From positions 186,001-250,000 of the forward strand of contig CAYULW010000004.1 in the NCBI GenBank assembly GCA_964445815.1: a stretch of 64,000 nt of DNA, given 5' to 3'. The notes beneath the pieces are model-generated. The model was not told where the DNA came from, did no database searches, and saw only the letters and a list, made by a program, of their open reading frames with translations. This DNA comes from CAYULW01 sp964445815 (GTDB lineage Bacteria > Bacteroidota > Bacteroidia > Flavobacteriales_E > Vicingaceae). Below are positions 1 through 9,599 of the stretch, piece after piece; the first letter of the stretch is position 1, and each line of letters opens with the position of its first letter. A program made the position numbers and the translations under genes.

Positions 1-2
1 AT

Positions 3-2765
3 TTTATTTTCACAGCCGATGCTTCCATTTCAAATTCTACCCGGTTCTTGCTTGGGTCGTTTCCAAACATGACAGCCAACAAAGTTCAAACGAGAGATTT
101 TGCACCGATTGATAAATTCAAAATTCTGGGAGCTACAAAACCTACTCCGACCTTATTTCCTGATTTTCAGGTCGGACGAGATAGACAATTCTCAACTCGT
201 CATTGGAATGGAGATATTGCTGAGATTATCGGATTCTCAAATCCTTTAACTGATTCTGCGAAAGCAATTTTAGATGCGTATTTATGTCAACGATATGCTG
301 AGCCTTTAGAACTAGGAGAGGATGTATTCATTTCATACGGTTATTGTGATACTATAATTACTGTTGATTCCATTTATCAATCCTATGTGTGGAGTAATGG
401 AGATACAACAAATTACTCGAAGTTATTGCCGGGTAAAGCATACTCCCTTACTGTGACTGACGATTTTGGTTGTGAGTTTACAGATCAGATATCTGTAGTG
501 GTGCCTATTCGGTCGCGAGAAGATCAAATGCTTTGTCTTCAGGACACATTTATTTGGGATACAGGTTTACCCACAACATCGTATAGTTTTGAATGGAATA
601 CAGGTGATACAGATTCTTCTTTGACAATTGATCAACCGGGAAACTATTACCTTATCATAGAAGATACTCTGGGTTGTTCAATTCAATTAGACTCCATTAT
701 TGTCCAATATGATTCTTCATTAATTGAATTTAATCTTGGATCTGACACTGCAATCTGCAAGGGGGAGCAAATTCTCCTTGATCAACCATCTTTGCCGATA
801 AGTTCTTATTTATGGTCAACAGGAAATCAGAACAATTCTATCCGGATTGATACTACTGGTTTTTATGCTTTAACGGTAAGCAACGGCCGATGTATAGAAT
901 CAGATACAATACATGTAACGATTAAGGGGCGTTCACCCAGAGTCAATTTTAATTTTGGAAACTCCTGTGTGTTTGATACCGTAATGTTTACAGATGCTTC
1001 TATAGCTTATCAAAACGATAGTTTAACTGCTTGGAAGTGGATGTTTTCTGATGGTACTATTCTAAATACCGATACTGTTGCAAAACCCTTTAGTCATTCA
1101 GGCTCTACTTCTGTTAGGCTAGAAGTTTTAACCTTTGTAGGTTGTATAGGTGATACAACCATTCAGGTTCCGATTCATCCTAAGCCTAATGCTTCATTTG
1201 CGATCAACAAGAAATGCTCTAAAACACCGATAGAATTTTTTGATCAGAGTGCTGTTTCAACCGGGAGCATCATTAGCTACGACTGGAATTTTGGAGATAC
1301 AGCAAATAGTTCCAATACCTCGGGATTACAAGACCCTAGTCACGTTTATGATACATTAGGTAACTACCTTATAAAGCTTATTGTAGAGTCAAATGAGGGC
1401 TGTTTGGATACAGTAACTCAAAGTAAATACATTAATCCAACACCTGTTGTTGATTTTATCTATGAAGGCAACTGCGAGGGTGATTCAACCTATTTGATTG
1501 ATCAAACTATTTTGCCCAATGCTAGGGTTGATCGTTATTTGTGGATAATTACCCATCCTTTACAGCCCTTGAGCTACTCAGATTCTATTGTTGGTCTCAA
1601 GCTTCAAAACTTTGGAAAATATCCTGTACAGCTTAATGTAAGATCAGATAGTTTGTGTAGTTCAACCTATAAGGATACAATACAAATAGACCCAAGTCCT
1701 ATAGCTAATTTTTCAACAGGCACATTTTGTTCCTCTCGGACTTTTGAACTGCTTAACCGATCTACAATTCTTGAAGACTCTATAGTTACATATCAATATG
1801 TGTTTAATGGTACTGATACTTCAAGTAATGAGCATCCTTCTTTCTTGTCGACCAATGTCGGATTATTTGATGTGAAGTTGAATGTTGAGAGCAACAAAGG
1901 GTGCAAAGATTCCATAGTGAAGCAAATAACAATTGCGCAACAGCCTGAGGCTGCATTTAAGATTTTAAATAACAATAGTGGAATTCCATTTACGGTATAC
2001 TTACTAAATGAATCTCAGGATGCGCAGGACTATTATTGGTTTTTTGGAAATGGGGATTCGCTAACCGGTTTTGAACCCCAATATACCTATTCAGATACAG
2101 GAACATACCTACTTACGTTGGTTGCTGAAACAACTATTGGTTGTAAAGACACTGTATCTAAAACGCTTGTTGCTGCTCCTTACCACTTAGATGTAAACAT
2201 GTCAAAATTATTTTTAAGCGAAAATCTTGATAACGGACTTGAAGCCGCTGTTCAAGTACAAAATGTTGGTCGTAACAATGTTGAGAAGCTTAAACTTGTA
2301 TTGAATGTAAATGATGAAATAGAATTAAGTGAAGAGTTTGATGTAAGATTATTTAGTGGAGATCAAAGGGTAATTGATTTTTCCAACTCAATCATACAGA
2401 CAGTGAATGGAAAAGTCAATTTTGTTTGTGCTCGTATAGTTTCTGTTAATGATGTGATGGATGATGTTACAAGTAATAATGAACAATGTGAGAAAGGTTT
2501 CGGGCAAGCCGTATTTATTGATTATTTTCCTAATCCGACAGCTTCTGATGTAAGGTTTAATTATACCCTGCCACAAGAAGGAGATGTTAGCTTAGAACTG
2601 TTTGATCGCTTGGGGAAAGAGGTTCTTCCAAGCTTCAATGCTTATCAGAAAGAGGGATATTACTCCATGTATTTAAATACATCAGGACTAAATGCAGGAG
2701 TCTACATTTATCAGTTTGTATTTAATGGACAGAACTACAATGGGGTCATTGTAAAAACGGAATAG
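3..2765 (+). CDS. Secreted multi-PKD protein with T9SS sorting domain (5' partial)
   Basis: The reading frame is open to the left edge, so this is the C-terminal ~920 residues of a larger surface or secreted protein. The first ~100 residues look like the end of a LamG/concanavalin-like domain (GDIAEIIGFS, then AILDAYLCQRYAEP). Three SprB/gliding-type Ig-like repeats follow (YVWSNGD, FEWNTGD, YLWSTGN), each with a D-x-x-GC core. About five PKD repeats come next (YDWNFGD, YYWFFGNGD). The last ~80 residues, starting at FIDYFPNPTASDV, match a type A Por secretion-system C-terminal domain, so export through the type IX system and cell-surface attachment are inferred. Many Cys residues recur at fixed spacing. 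The ligand cannot be predicted. The gene is convergent with wecE across 39 bp without a clear terminator. Confidence 0.85.
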   Translation, partial: FIFTADASISNSTRFLLGSFPNMTANKVQTRDFAPIDKFKILGATKPTPTLFPDFQVGRDRQFSTRHWNGDIAEIIGFSNPLTDSAKAILDAYLCQRYAEPLELGEDVFISYGYCDTIITVDSIYQSYVWSNGDTTNYSKLLPGKAYSLTVTDDFGCEFTDQISVVVPIRSREDQMLCLQDTFIWDTGLPTTSYSFEWNTGDTDSSLTIDQPGNYYLIIEDTLGCSIQLDSIIVQYDSSLIEFNLGSDTAICKGEQILLDQPSLPISSYLWSTGNQNNSIRIDTTGFYALTVSNGRCIESDTIHVTIKGRSPRVNFNFGNSCVFDTVMFTDASIAYQNDSLTAWKWMFSDGTILNTDTVAKPFSHSGSTSVRLEVLTFVGCIGDTTIQVPIHPKPNASFAINKKCSKTPIEFFDQSAVSTGSIISYDWNFGDTANSSNTSGLQDPSHVYDTLGNYLIKLIVESNEGCLDTVTQSKYINPTPVVDFIYEGNCEGDSTYLIDQTILPNARVDRYLWIITHPLQPLSYSDSIVGLKLQNFGKYPVQLNVRSDSLCSSTYKDTIQIDPSPIANFSTGTFCSSRTFELLNRSTILEDSIVTYQYVFNGTDTSSNEHPSFLSTNVGLFDVKLNVESNKGCKDSIVKQITIAQQPEAAFKILNNNSGIPFTVYLLNESQDAQDYYWFFGNGDSLTGFEPQYTYSDTGTYLLTLVAETTIGCKDTVSKTLVAAPYHLDVNMSKLFLSENLDNGLEAAVQVQNVGRNNVEKLKLVLNVNDEIELSEEFDVRLFSGDQRVIDFSNSIIQTVNGKVNFVCARIVSVNDVMDDVTSNNEQCEKGFGQAVFIDYFPNPTASDVRFNYTLPQEGDVSLELFDRLGKEVLPSFNAYQKEGYYSMYLNTSGLNAGVYIYQFVFNGQNYNGVIVKTE

Positions 2766-2804
2766 CAAGACTAGATGGGTTCTTGTAACTGCTTTTCTCC
2801 TTAT

Positions 2805-3944
2805 TTATGAGGCTTCAAACTTGTTTATTTGAGCAATGATGTAAGATTGTTCCGTGGGTTTTAAATCATAAAATAAAGGAAGCCTAAGCAATTGGTTGCT
2901 ATATGTATTACAAAGAGGTAAATTTGGTATTATAAATTCATTGGAATAGTATTGACTACTGTGCAATGCTACATAATGAAATATTGCATTGATACCCTTA
3001 TCATTCAAATACTTAATTAATTTTTGTCGCTTCTCTTTGTCAGATAGCACCAAACAAAACAAATGGCCATTATGGTTAGAATAGCTTGGTTCTTCTATTT
3101 TCCTAAAAAGACCTTCTCTTGTTTTTATGTTTTCATTGTATCTGCTCCAGATGCTAAGCCTTTTGTTTTGGATCTTATCGAGTTGTTCTAATTGTGCCCA
3201 CAAGAAAGCTGCATTCAATTCTGAAACAATAAATGAAGAACCAATGTCCACCCATTCGTATTTATCGGTTTTTCCCCTTAAAAAGGACATTTTGTTTGTC
3301 CCCATTGCATAGATAACATTAGCTTTTTCGCTAAAGCCTTCATCATTAATGGCCAATAATCCACCTTCTCCACAAGTGATGTTTTTTGTTTCATGAAATG
3401 AGAAAGCACCGAAATGGCCGATACTTCCAAGCGCTTTTTTAGTTCCGTCGGGAAAGGTGTAATAACTATTAATGGCTTGAGCTGCATCCTCTGCAACCAG
3501 CAAATTGTATTGATTGGCCAGTTTCATGATGACATCCATATTGCAGGCTGATCCGGCATAATGAACAGGAACAATCACTTTAGTTCTTTCTGTAATCAGC
3601 CCCTCAATCAATGATTCGTCCATTCCGGGATGGTCACTTCTGCTATCACAAAATACAATCTTTGCTCCTCTAAGCGCAAATGCATTTGCTGTGGATACAT
3701 ACGTATATGAAGGCATAATCACCTCGTCTCCCGGTTTGATTTGACAAAGTAGAGCCGCCATTTCTAAAGCACTAGTGCAAGATGTAGTGAGAAGAGCTTT
3801 CTTGATACCATATTTTTTCTCAAAAAAGTGTTGACATTTCTTTGAATAAACACCATTGCCCGTTAGGTATCTGGAATCAATTACTTTGCGAATATATTTT
3901 TTTTCTTTGCCTGACAGATAAGGCTTGTTAAATGGTATCTTCAC
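2805..3944 (-). CDS. wecE: dTDP-4-amino-4,6-dideoxygalactose transaminase
   Basis: This is a 379-residue PLP-dependent DegT/DnrJ/EryC1/StrS aminotransferase. It matches E. coli WecE/RffA almost end to end in the motifs I recall: N-terminal IPFNKPYLSG, PGDEVIMPSYTYVSTANAFALRGAKIVF, VIVPVHYAG, VAEDAAQ, and the Schiff-base lysine in FSFHETKN. Family role: transfer of an amino group from glutamate to dTDP-4-keto-6-deoxyglucose, giving dTDP-Fuc4N for surface polysaccharide. The start is GTG, because an in-frame TAG lies directly before it and the protein begins as the family does. No other polysaccharide gene is adjacent. It is divergent from rdgB with only 13 bp between the starts. Confidence 0.92.
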   Translation of the reverse strand: MKIPFNKPYLSGKEKKYIRKVIDSRYLTGNGVYSKKCQHFFEKKYGIKKALLTTSCTSALEMAALLCQIKPGDEVIMPSYTYVSTANAFALRGAKIVFCDSRSDHPGMDESLIEGLITERTKVIVPVHYAGSACNMDVIMKLANQYNLLVAEDAAQAINSYYTFPDGTKKALGSIGHFGAFSFHETKNITCGEGGLLAINDEGFSEKANVIYAMGTNKMSFLRGKTDKYEWVDIGSSFIVSELNAAFLWAQLEQLDKIQNKRLSIWSRYNENIKTREGLFRKIEEPSYSNHNGHLFCLVLSDKEKRQKLIKYLNDKGINAIFHYVALHSSQYYSNEFIIPNLPLCNTYSNQLLRLPLFYDLKPTEQSYIIAQINKFEAS

Positions 3945-3957
3945 CTAAAATGTTGAT

Positions 3958-4539
3958 ATGAAATTGATATTCGCTACGCAAAATAAGCATAAAGTTAAGG
4001 AGATTCAATCTCAAATAATGACCGGTATTGAGGTTCTCTCATTAATCGATATGAATTATTTGGAAGAACTTGAAGAAACACAGGAAACACTAGAAGGTAA
4101 TGCCCTTCAAAAGGCAAGATTTGTGGCGAAAAAATTTAAAACGAATTGTTTTGCAGACGATACCGGATTAGAAATAGAATCTTTAAATGGTGAACCTGGG
4201 GTTTACTCGGCACGGTACGCGGGAATTCAGAAGTCATTTGATGATAATATGAATTTAGTGCTTCAAAAACTTGATAATCAAGAAAACAGAGCGGCTCAGT
4301 TTAGGACAGTAATTGCTTTAATAATAAAGGGGAAGGAATATCTGTTTGAAGGAACATGTAAAGGACAAATTACAATGGAAAAGTTTGGTATTGAAGGTTT
4401 TGGTTACGATCCAATATTCAAACCATACGGATACGAAAACACCTTTGCACAAATGGATTTAGAAACAAAAAATGCAATAAGTCACCGGGGAAAGGCAGTG
4501 AGTAAACTCATTGATTTTTTAAATACTCAAAGCTTTTGA
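3958..4539 (+). CDS. rdgB: XTP/dITP diphosphatase (RdgB/HAM1 family)
   Basis: The 193-residue protein has the usual length for the family that hydrolyses non-canonical purine nucleotides (XTP, dITP, ITP) to monophosphates, keeping them out of DNA and RNA. Visible motifs are the N-terminal substrate loop ATQNKHKVKEI, the metal/catalytic segment FADDTGLEIESLNGEPGVYSAR, FGYDPIF, and the C-terminal SHRGKA. It starts at ATG 13 bp from the divergent wecE start, so both promoters must overlap the other gene. A separate promoter for the next gene lies at its 3' end. Confidence 0.95.
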   Translation: MKLIFATQNKHKVKEIQSQIMTGIEVLSLIDMNYLEELEETQETLEGNALQKARFVAKKFKTNCFADDTGLEIESLNGEPGVYSARYAGIQKSFDDNMNLVLQKLDNQENRAAQFRTVIALIIKGKEYLFEGTCKGQITMEKFGIEGFGYDPIFKPYGYENTFAQMDLETKNAISHRGKAVSKLIDFLNTQSF

Positions 4540-4564
4540 TTCATAAATGCTTTGGCTAATTTCG
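4535..4564 (+). promoter_or_regulatory. Bacteroidota promoter for the cyclophilin gene
   Basis: TTTG at 4535-4538, an 18-nt spacer, then TAATTTCG at 4557-4564, one base from the TAnnTTTG -7 consensus. Transcription would begin near 4570, giving a leader of about 15 nt before the ATG at 4585. The element covers the upstream TTG at 4552, which argues against that TTG as the start. Confidence 0.5.
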
Positions 4565-4584
4565 TTAGCCCAAAAAATAAGGAA

Positions 4585-5022
4585 ATGAAGGCGATAATAC
4601 ACACAGAAAAGGGAGACATGACTGTTTCTTTCTATGAAAAGGATGCTCCAAAAACAGTAGAGAATTTTGTCAAGTTATCTCAAGATGGCTTTTATGACGG
4701 ATTAACTTTTCATCGGGTAATCCCTGACTTTGTCATTCAAGGAGGCTGTCCTCAAGGCACAGGAGTTGGCGGTCCGGGATATTCAATAGATTGTGAATTG
4801 GATGGAGATAATCAATACCATGACAGAGGAGTATTATCAATGGCGCATGCCGGAAGAAACACAGGTGGGTCACAATTCTTTATTTGTCACAGCAGAACAA
4901 ATACATCTCATCTTGATCGTAACCATACTTGCTTTGGTAAGGTAATAGATGGTCTTGATGTTATAGATGACATCAAGGCTGGTGATAAGATCAATTCAGT
5001 AGAAATAATAGAAGAAAATTAG
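4585..5022 (+). CDS. Cyclophilin-type peptidyl-prolyl cis-trans isomerase
   Basis: This is a 145-residue cytoplasmic cyclophilin (no signal peptide) that catalyses cis-trans isomerisation of Xaa-Pro bonds. Family motifs are clear: FHRVIPDFVIQGGCPQGTG with the catalytic Arg and Phe, the MAHAGRNTGGSQFFI active-site strand, and the HTCFGKV substrate pocket. I chose ATG 4585 (MKAIIHTEKGD) over an in-frame TTG 33 bp upstream, because the extra residues are not family-like and overlap a probable -7 promoter element. The next gene begins 1 bp after the stop, so they are likely co-transcribed. Confidence 0.93.
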   Translation: MKAIIHTEKGDMTVSFYEKDAPKTVENFVKLSQDGFYDGLTFHRVIPDFVIQGGCPQGTGVGGPGYSIDCELDGDNQYHDRGVLSMAHAGRNTGGSQFFICHSRTNTSHLDRNHTCFGKVIDGLDVIDDIKAGDKINSVEIIEEN

Positions 5023-5023
5023 A

Positions 5024-5410
5024 ATGAGTTTAGAAATTACAGGCAGAATAAATCAGATACTTTCTATGGAGTCCGGTCAGAGTAAAGCCGGAAAAGAGTG
5101 GAAAAAACAAAGTTTTGTTCTTGATAGTGGTGCGCAATATAACCCATTGATATGCTTTAGCTTGTTCGGTGAGGATAAAATCAATATGCTTCGCAATTTT
5201 GGACAAGGACAAGAAGTCAAAGTCTCTTTTAATGTGAGTTCCAGAGAATACAATGGACGTTGGTATCACAATCTGGATGCATGGAAAATAGAAGCCGTAG
5301 GTGCCTCTGTACCCGGTCAAGATGCTCCACCTCCAATGGACGAACCGCCAACCGCTATGAGCACTCAAGATTTGAGCGCTGACGATGAAGAAGACGATTT
5401 ACCATTTTAA
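5024..5410 (+). CDS. DUF3127 SSB-like protein with acidic C-terminal tip
   Basis: This 128-residue protein has an N-terminal OB-fold-like domain (residues 1-95) of the DUF3127 type found in Bacteroidota. A short Pro-rich linker (DAPPPMDEPP) follows, and it ends in the acidic tail DDEEDDLPF. That end closely resembles the DDDIPF tip by which canonical SSB recruits repair and replication proteins. A single-stranded nucleic-acid binding role with SSB-style partner recruitment is an inference; the family has no assigned reaction. It starts one base after the cyclophilin stop and is followed 7 bp later by the DUF457 gene, so the three probably form an operon. Confidence 0.85.
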   Translation: MSLEITGRINQILSMESGQSKAGKEWKKQSFVLDSGAQYNPLICFSLFGEDKINMLRNFGQGQEVKVSFNVSSREYNGRWYHNLDAWKIEAVGASVPGQDAPPPMDEPPTAMSTQDLSADDEEDDLPF

Positions 5411-5417
5411 GAACTAG

Positions 5418-6434
5418 ATGGACTCTTTGACCCAAATTGTTCTAGGAGGAGCAGTTGGTGAAAGAATATTAGGGAAAAAAGTAGGAAACAAAGCCATACT
5501 ATGGGGAGCCATAGGAGGAACTATTCCTGATTTAGATACCATTCCCGGTCAGTTTTTAGATACAGTCAGTCGATTGGAAATTCATCGAGGATTTTCCCAT
5601 TCAATTGTTTTTGCGTTGTTGGTATCTCCCTTGTTGGCGTGGTTAATTTGGCGTTTATATAAAAGAAAAGAATCAGATTGGTGGGGCTGGACTCAGCTTT
5701 TCTTTTGGACAATATTCACTCACCCATTACTCGATATATTTACTACTTGGGGAACACAGTTGTTTTGGCCTTTTAACTGGAGAATTGCCATTCAATCCGT
5801 GTTTGTCATTGATCCTTTTTACACGCTTCCCTTTCTTATCACACTATTGGTCTGTTTGTTTTTAAAACGAGACGCTTTGCTAAGAAGGCGAATAAATAAA
5901 TTGGGTTTGGTATTAAGTTCGGTTTATCTCTTACTAACTCTCTTTGTGAAATACCATGTCAACAATGCAGTTAAAGATTCTCTCAGAGAACAAGCAATAG
6001 AATACAAGCACTTTGAAACACGACCTGCCCCGTTCTCTGCTCTTTTATGGACGGCTAACATTGAAACTGAAGACAATTTTTATATTACTTATTTCTCATT
6101 ATTTGACGAAGACAATAATCTGATATTGTTTCCAATAGAGAAAAACCATGAGTTGCTTCATCCATATAGAAACAATGATAAAGTAGAACGTTTAATTCGT
6201 TTAACGAAAGGTTATTACTCAGTTGAGAAGCAAGAACACTCTATTGTTATCAATGATCTCCGATTTGGATTAAGTAAGGGTTTTATGCCTGAAAGAGGAA
6301 GTTTTGTGTTTAGGTATGAATTGAAATTAGAGAATGGAAAAGTACTTATCGATCAACTTCCTAATGATCTGGGTGAATTACGTAGCTTGTTAGGGCCATT
6401 ATATCAGAGAATAAGTGGTATCAAGTTTCTTTGA
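5418..6434 (+). CDS. Membrane-bound metal-dependent hydrolase, DUF457/YdjM type
   Basis: A 338-residue integral membrane protein with the LexA-regulated YdjM/DUF457 signature: MDSLTQIVLGGAVGE at the N terminus, then GGTIPDLD, HRGFSHS and THPLLD. These supply conserved His/Asp residues expected to bind a metal between four to five hydrophobic segments (about residues 65-190). The C-terminal 140 residues are soluble and mixed alpha/beta. The substrate is unknown for the whole family. It is the last gene of the cyclophilin-SSB-like unit, and its 3' end overlaps the convergent TPR gene by 14 bp. Confidence 0.8.
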   Translation: MDSLTQIVLGGAVGERILGKKVGNKAILWGAIGGTIPDLDTIPGQFLDTVSRLEIHRGFSHSIVFALLVSPLLAWLIWRLYKRKESDWWGWTQLFFWTIFTHPLLDIFTTWGTQLFWPFNWRIAIQSVFVIDPFYTLPFLITLLVCLFLKRDALLRRRINKLGLVLSSVYLLLTLFVKYHVNNAVKDSLREQAIEYKHFETRPAPFSALLWTANIETEDNFYITYFSLFDEDNNLILFPIEKNHELLHPYRNNDKVERLIRLTKGYYSVEKQEHSIVINDLRFGLSKGFMPERGSFVFRYELKLENGKVLIDQLPNDLGELRSLLGPLYQRISGIKFL

Positions 6435-7014
6435 ATCCTGAAGAGATAAATCTCAGATACGAGTTAAATCCTTTTTTACTGAATAGGGTCTTTAAAATAG
6501 AACCAAGACTTTTAGTATCGTTCTCATCATTGATCTCTCTTTGAATATTTCTAGGATACAGTTCTTTACCTTCAATGCCTTGATCGGTATTTCCTAGCTT
6601 ACTTTTAATGCCTTGGAGCGCATCAGCCTTCTTAAAGTTTTCAAGAGCCTTGCTGTGGTAGCCCATCTGTTCTTGAATGAGTCCCAGATTATTAAGAGCA
6701 ATTGCATCATCAGGGTCAAGTTCAATCGCTTTTTGATAATCTGAAATGGCTTCCTCAAACATGCGATAATGTCCTTTTATGTATGCTCTGCTCGAATATC
6801 TGTAAGGGTTATTCACGTCTAATTCAATGGCAAAATCCATGTCCTTCAGTGACTTTTGCTTATCACCCATATGAAAGTGTACAACTCCTCTTTCGCTGAT
6901 GAAAATCGGATTACTTGGCTCATTTTGCAACAAATCATCCAAGATATCTAATGCATCATTAAAACGTCGCTCCTTAATGGCAGAAACAGCATTCTCATAA
7001 GACCTGTTCTTCAT
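6421..7014 (-). CDS. Tetratricopeptide repeat protein
   Basis: The 197-residue protein consists mainly of three to four TPR units (about residues 5-135). The helix pairs are visible at FNDALDILDDLLQNEPSNP, KSLKDMDFAIELDVNNPYRYS, FEEAISDYQKAIELDPDDA and HSKALENFKKADALQG. It has no signal peptide, so it is probably a cytoplasmic scaffold for protein contacts. The last 60 residues are charged and non-repeat. It starts 103 bp from the divergent DUF5916 gene and overlaps the DUF457 gene tail-to-tail. The partner is unknown. Confidence 0.8.
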   Translation of the reverse strand: MKNRSYENAVSAIKERRFNDALDILDDLLQNEPSNPIFISERGVVHFHMGDKQKSLKDMDFAIELDVNNPYRYSSRAYIKGHYRMFEEAISDYQKAIELDPDDAIALNNLGLIQEQMGYHSKALENFKKADALQGIKSKLGNTDQGIEGKELYPRNIQREINDENDTKSLGSILKTLFSKKGFNSYLRFISSGFKET

Positions 7015-7117
7015 GACTCAAAGTTATATTAATAAAGCAATTCAAATTACGAAGTTGCTCAACTTCCGTTTAAAAAAATTAACTTTTTTAAGTTTTAAAA
7101 AGAACGATTTTTGTCTG

Positions 7118-9562
7118 ATGCTCAAAAGCCGACTATTCTTAACTTTTCTTTTTTTTGGCACATTTACAATTGCTTTTGGACAAAAGGATACAATTATGCA
7201 AAAGCATCTTCGTGTCGATAGTTTAGAAGGGGCACTGCAAATTGATGGACTGTTAAATGAATCACTTTGGGAAAATGCGATTGTAGCGAGCAATTTTATT
7301 CAAACACAGCCGCATCCTAAAAGAGCAGGAACAAACCCTACTGAAGTGAAGATGATATACGATAATTCTGCTGTCTACATTGCCGCACGAATGCATGAGA
7401 ATAATCCCGATAGCATCAATAACTTCCTGACTGAGAGAGATAATTTCGGAAATGCAGATTGGTTTATTGTTGTCTTTAATACCTATCAGGATGGCATTAA
7501 TGGAGAAGGTTTTGCTGTAACACCGGCAGGGGTTCAAATTGATATAAAGTACTCCTCAGATGGTGAAAGTTCAGCCTGGGATGCAGTCTGGGAATCTGCG
7601 ACCAATATTGATGAAAAAGGTTGGACCGTAGAAATGAAGATTCCTTATTCGGCATTGCGTTTTCCTGAAGGAAAGGAGCAAGTGTGGGGAGTAAATTTTG
7701 GAAGAGAAACAAGGCGGAAAAGAGAAAGGGCCTGGTGGAATTTTATCAATCCTACTATAGATGGATTCTTAACGCAGACAGGAATTGTGGATGGCATAAA
7801 TAACATAGAACCTCCAATTCGCTTGTTCTTCTTTCCATATACTTCTGCCTACATAGAGCATAATTCGGCGGGTAATGGGGGTACATCAAATTCTTTTAAC
7901 GGGGGTATGGATGTTAAATACGGACTCAATGATGCCTTTACCTTAGACATGACACTTATTCCGGATTTTGGGCAGACAAGATTTGACAATCAGGTGCTTA
8001 ATCTTTCTCAGTTTGAGGTGCAGTTCAATGAAAATAGGCAGTTTTTTACTGAAGGTCTTGAACTGTTTAATAAGGCAGGAATTTTTTACAGCAGAAGGGT
8101 AGGAGGACGACCGTTTTACCTCAATCAAGTTCGGAATAATCTTGACTCTACAGAGAAGATAACCGAGCTTTCAGCCCAGAGTCAACTTTTGAATGCTACC
8201 AAAGTTTCAGGTAGAAATAAAAAAGGACTTGGTATAGGCGTTTTTAATGCAGTAGAAGGGAGGGAAGAAGCATTAATCAAAAACAATGAAACCGGAGAGA
8301 CTCGAAAAGAAATAGCCAATCCCTTAACGAATTATAACGTGCTTGTTTTAGACCAAGTTTTAAGAAAGAACTCTTTCGTTACCTTAACAAACACTAATGT
8401 GATGCGTAATGGCATAGCTAGAGATGCTAACGTTTCTCAACTCGATTGGCAATTGGCCAATAAAAAAAACAACTATGCTTTTTCAGGCTCAGGAGGCATG
8501 AGTCATCTGTTTGAAGAGGACCAGGTCGATGAAGGTTACAATTATGAACTTTCACTGGCTAAGATCAGTGGTAATTTTACGGCAAGCCTTTCTCATGAGA
8601 CCATCAGCGATACCTATAATCCAAGAGATTTAGGATTTCTGAATATCAATAATATAAGACGGAATTACCTCTACATGGAATATGCAAAATATGAGCCTTT
8701 TTCCATCTTTAATTTTGCTTATCATAATGTTGATATCGTTTATGAGCGTCTTTATCGTCCCGATCGGTTTGTCAACTTTGCCACTTCATGGTCTACTGTT
8801 TATTCACTTCGTAGCTTTCATGCCATAGGCCTAAATGCCGGAGTAGAACCAATAAGAACCAACGACTATTTTGAGACACGTTCATTTGACCAATATTATA
8901 AGTACCCACGAAATTTTTGGTTTGGAGGATTTATATCAACAGACTATAGTCGTCCTTTTGCGTTTGACATACGCGTGCAACGTCGCATTTTTGATGAGCC
9001 GGGTCGACATAATTTGTCCTATTACATATCTCCGAGATTCAGACCTAGTGATAAACTTTTTATTGTATTAGGTTATAATAATTTCACCAGACAAAATGAA
9101 ATGGGCTATGTGAATGCACTTAGCGATTCCATTTATTTTGGCCGTAGAAAAGTAGTCGAGCATGAGAGCTCTATAACAGGTAGTTATACTTTTAATAATA
9201 CCATGGCTTTATCGCTTAATCTGCGTCATTATTGGTCTACTGTAACTTATAACCGTTTTAATCGAATTGATTCTAAAAACGGAGCATTACTAGATACGGA
9301 TTATTCTCCAGCTCAACATGAGCACGGTTTTGATGATGCCAGCTTTAATGCCTTTAATGTTGACTTGGTATACAATTGGCGTTTTGCTCCTGGTAGCGAA
9401 ATTTCTGTAGTCTGGAAAAACGTTATTCTTCAACAAGGTGAACCTATGGGGTTCAATTATTATGAAGACATTGAGCAGGTTTTACGATCTCCTCAGATTA
9501 ATAATTTTTCCATCAAGGTGCTATATTTTATTGACTATCTGAATTTGAAAAAATCATCATAA
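7118..9562 (+). CDS. Exported DUF5916 protein with CBM9-like N-terminal domain
   Basis: An 814-residue protein with a signal peptide (MLKSRLFLTFLFFGTFTIAFG) after the ATG at 7118. The same frame continues upstream but adds 35 residues that would bury the signal, so that start is rejected. Residues ~20-210 resemble the CBM9-like sugar-binding fold (LQIDGLLNESLWENA, AVYIAARM, GWTVEMKIPYSALRF). The remainder is the DUF5916 domain, aromatic-rich with alternating strands such as FTEGLELFNKAGIFYSRRVGG. It ends in strands like an outer-membrane barrel. Outer-membrane location is inferred; the function of the family is unproven. Confidence 0.8.
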   Translation: MLKSRLFLTFLFFGTFTIAFGQKDTIMQKHLRVDSLEGALQIDGLLNESLWENAIVASNFIQTQPHPKRAGTNPTEVKMIYDNSAVYIAARMHENNPDSINNFLTERDNFGNADWFIVVFNTYQDGINGEGFAVTPAGVQIDIKYSSDGESSAWDAVWESATNIDEKGWTVEMKIPYSALRFPEGKEQVWGVNFGRETRRKRERAWWNFINPTIDGFLTQTGIVDGINNIEPPIRLFFFPYTSAYIEHNSAGNGGTSNSFNGGMDVKYGLNDAFTLDMTLIPDFGQTRFDNQVLNLSQFEVQFNENRQFFTEGLELFNKAGIFYSRRVGGRPFYLNQVRNNLDSTEKITELSAQSQLLNATKVSGRNKKGLGIGVFNAVEGREEALIKNNETGETRKEIANPLTNYNVLVLDQVLRKNSFVTLTNTNVMRNGIARDANVSQLDWQLANKKNNYAFSGSGGMSHLFEEDQVDEGYNYELSLAKISGNFTASLSHETISDTYNPRDLGFLNINNIRRNYLYMEYAKYEPFSIFNFAYHNVDIVYERLYRPDRFVNFATSWSTVYSLRSFHAIGLNAGVEPIRTNDYFETRSFDQYYKYPRNFWFGGFISTDYSRPFAFDIRVQRRIFDEPGRHNLSYYISPRFRPSDKLFIVLGYNNFTRQNEMGYVNALSDSIYFGRRKVVEHESSITGSYTFNNTMALSLNLRHYWSTVTYNRFNRIDSKNGALLDTDYSPAQHEHGFDDASFNAFNVDLVYNWRFAPGSEISVVWKNVILQQGEPMGFNYYEDIEQVLRSPQINNFSIKVLYFIDYLNLKKSS

Positions 9563-9599
9563 TCTACGAAGTTTTAAGTGGACTAGATTTAATTAATTA

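Noticed and set aside
7013..7117. Upstream extension of the DUF5916 protein by 35 residues
   Set aside because: The ATG at 7118 begins a typical signal peptide; the extension would bury it and starts inside the divergent TPR gene's first codon.
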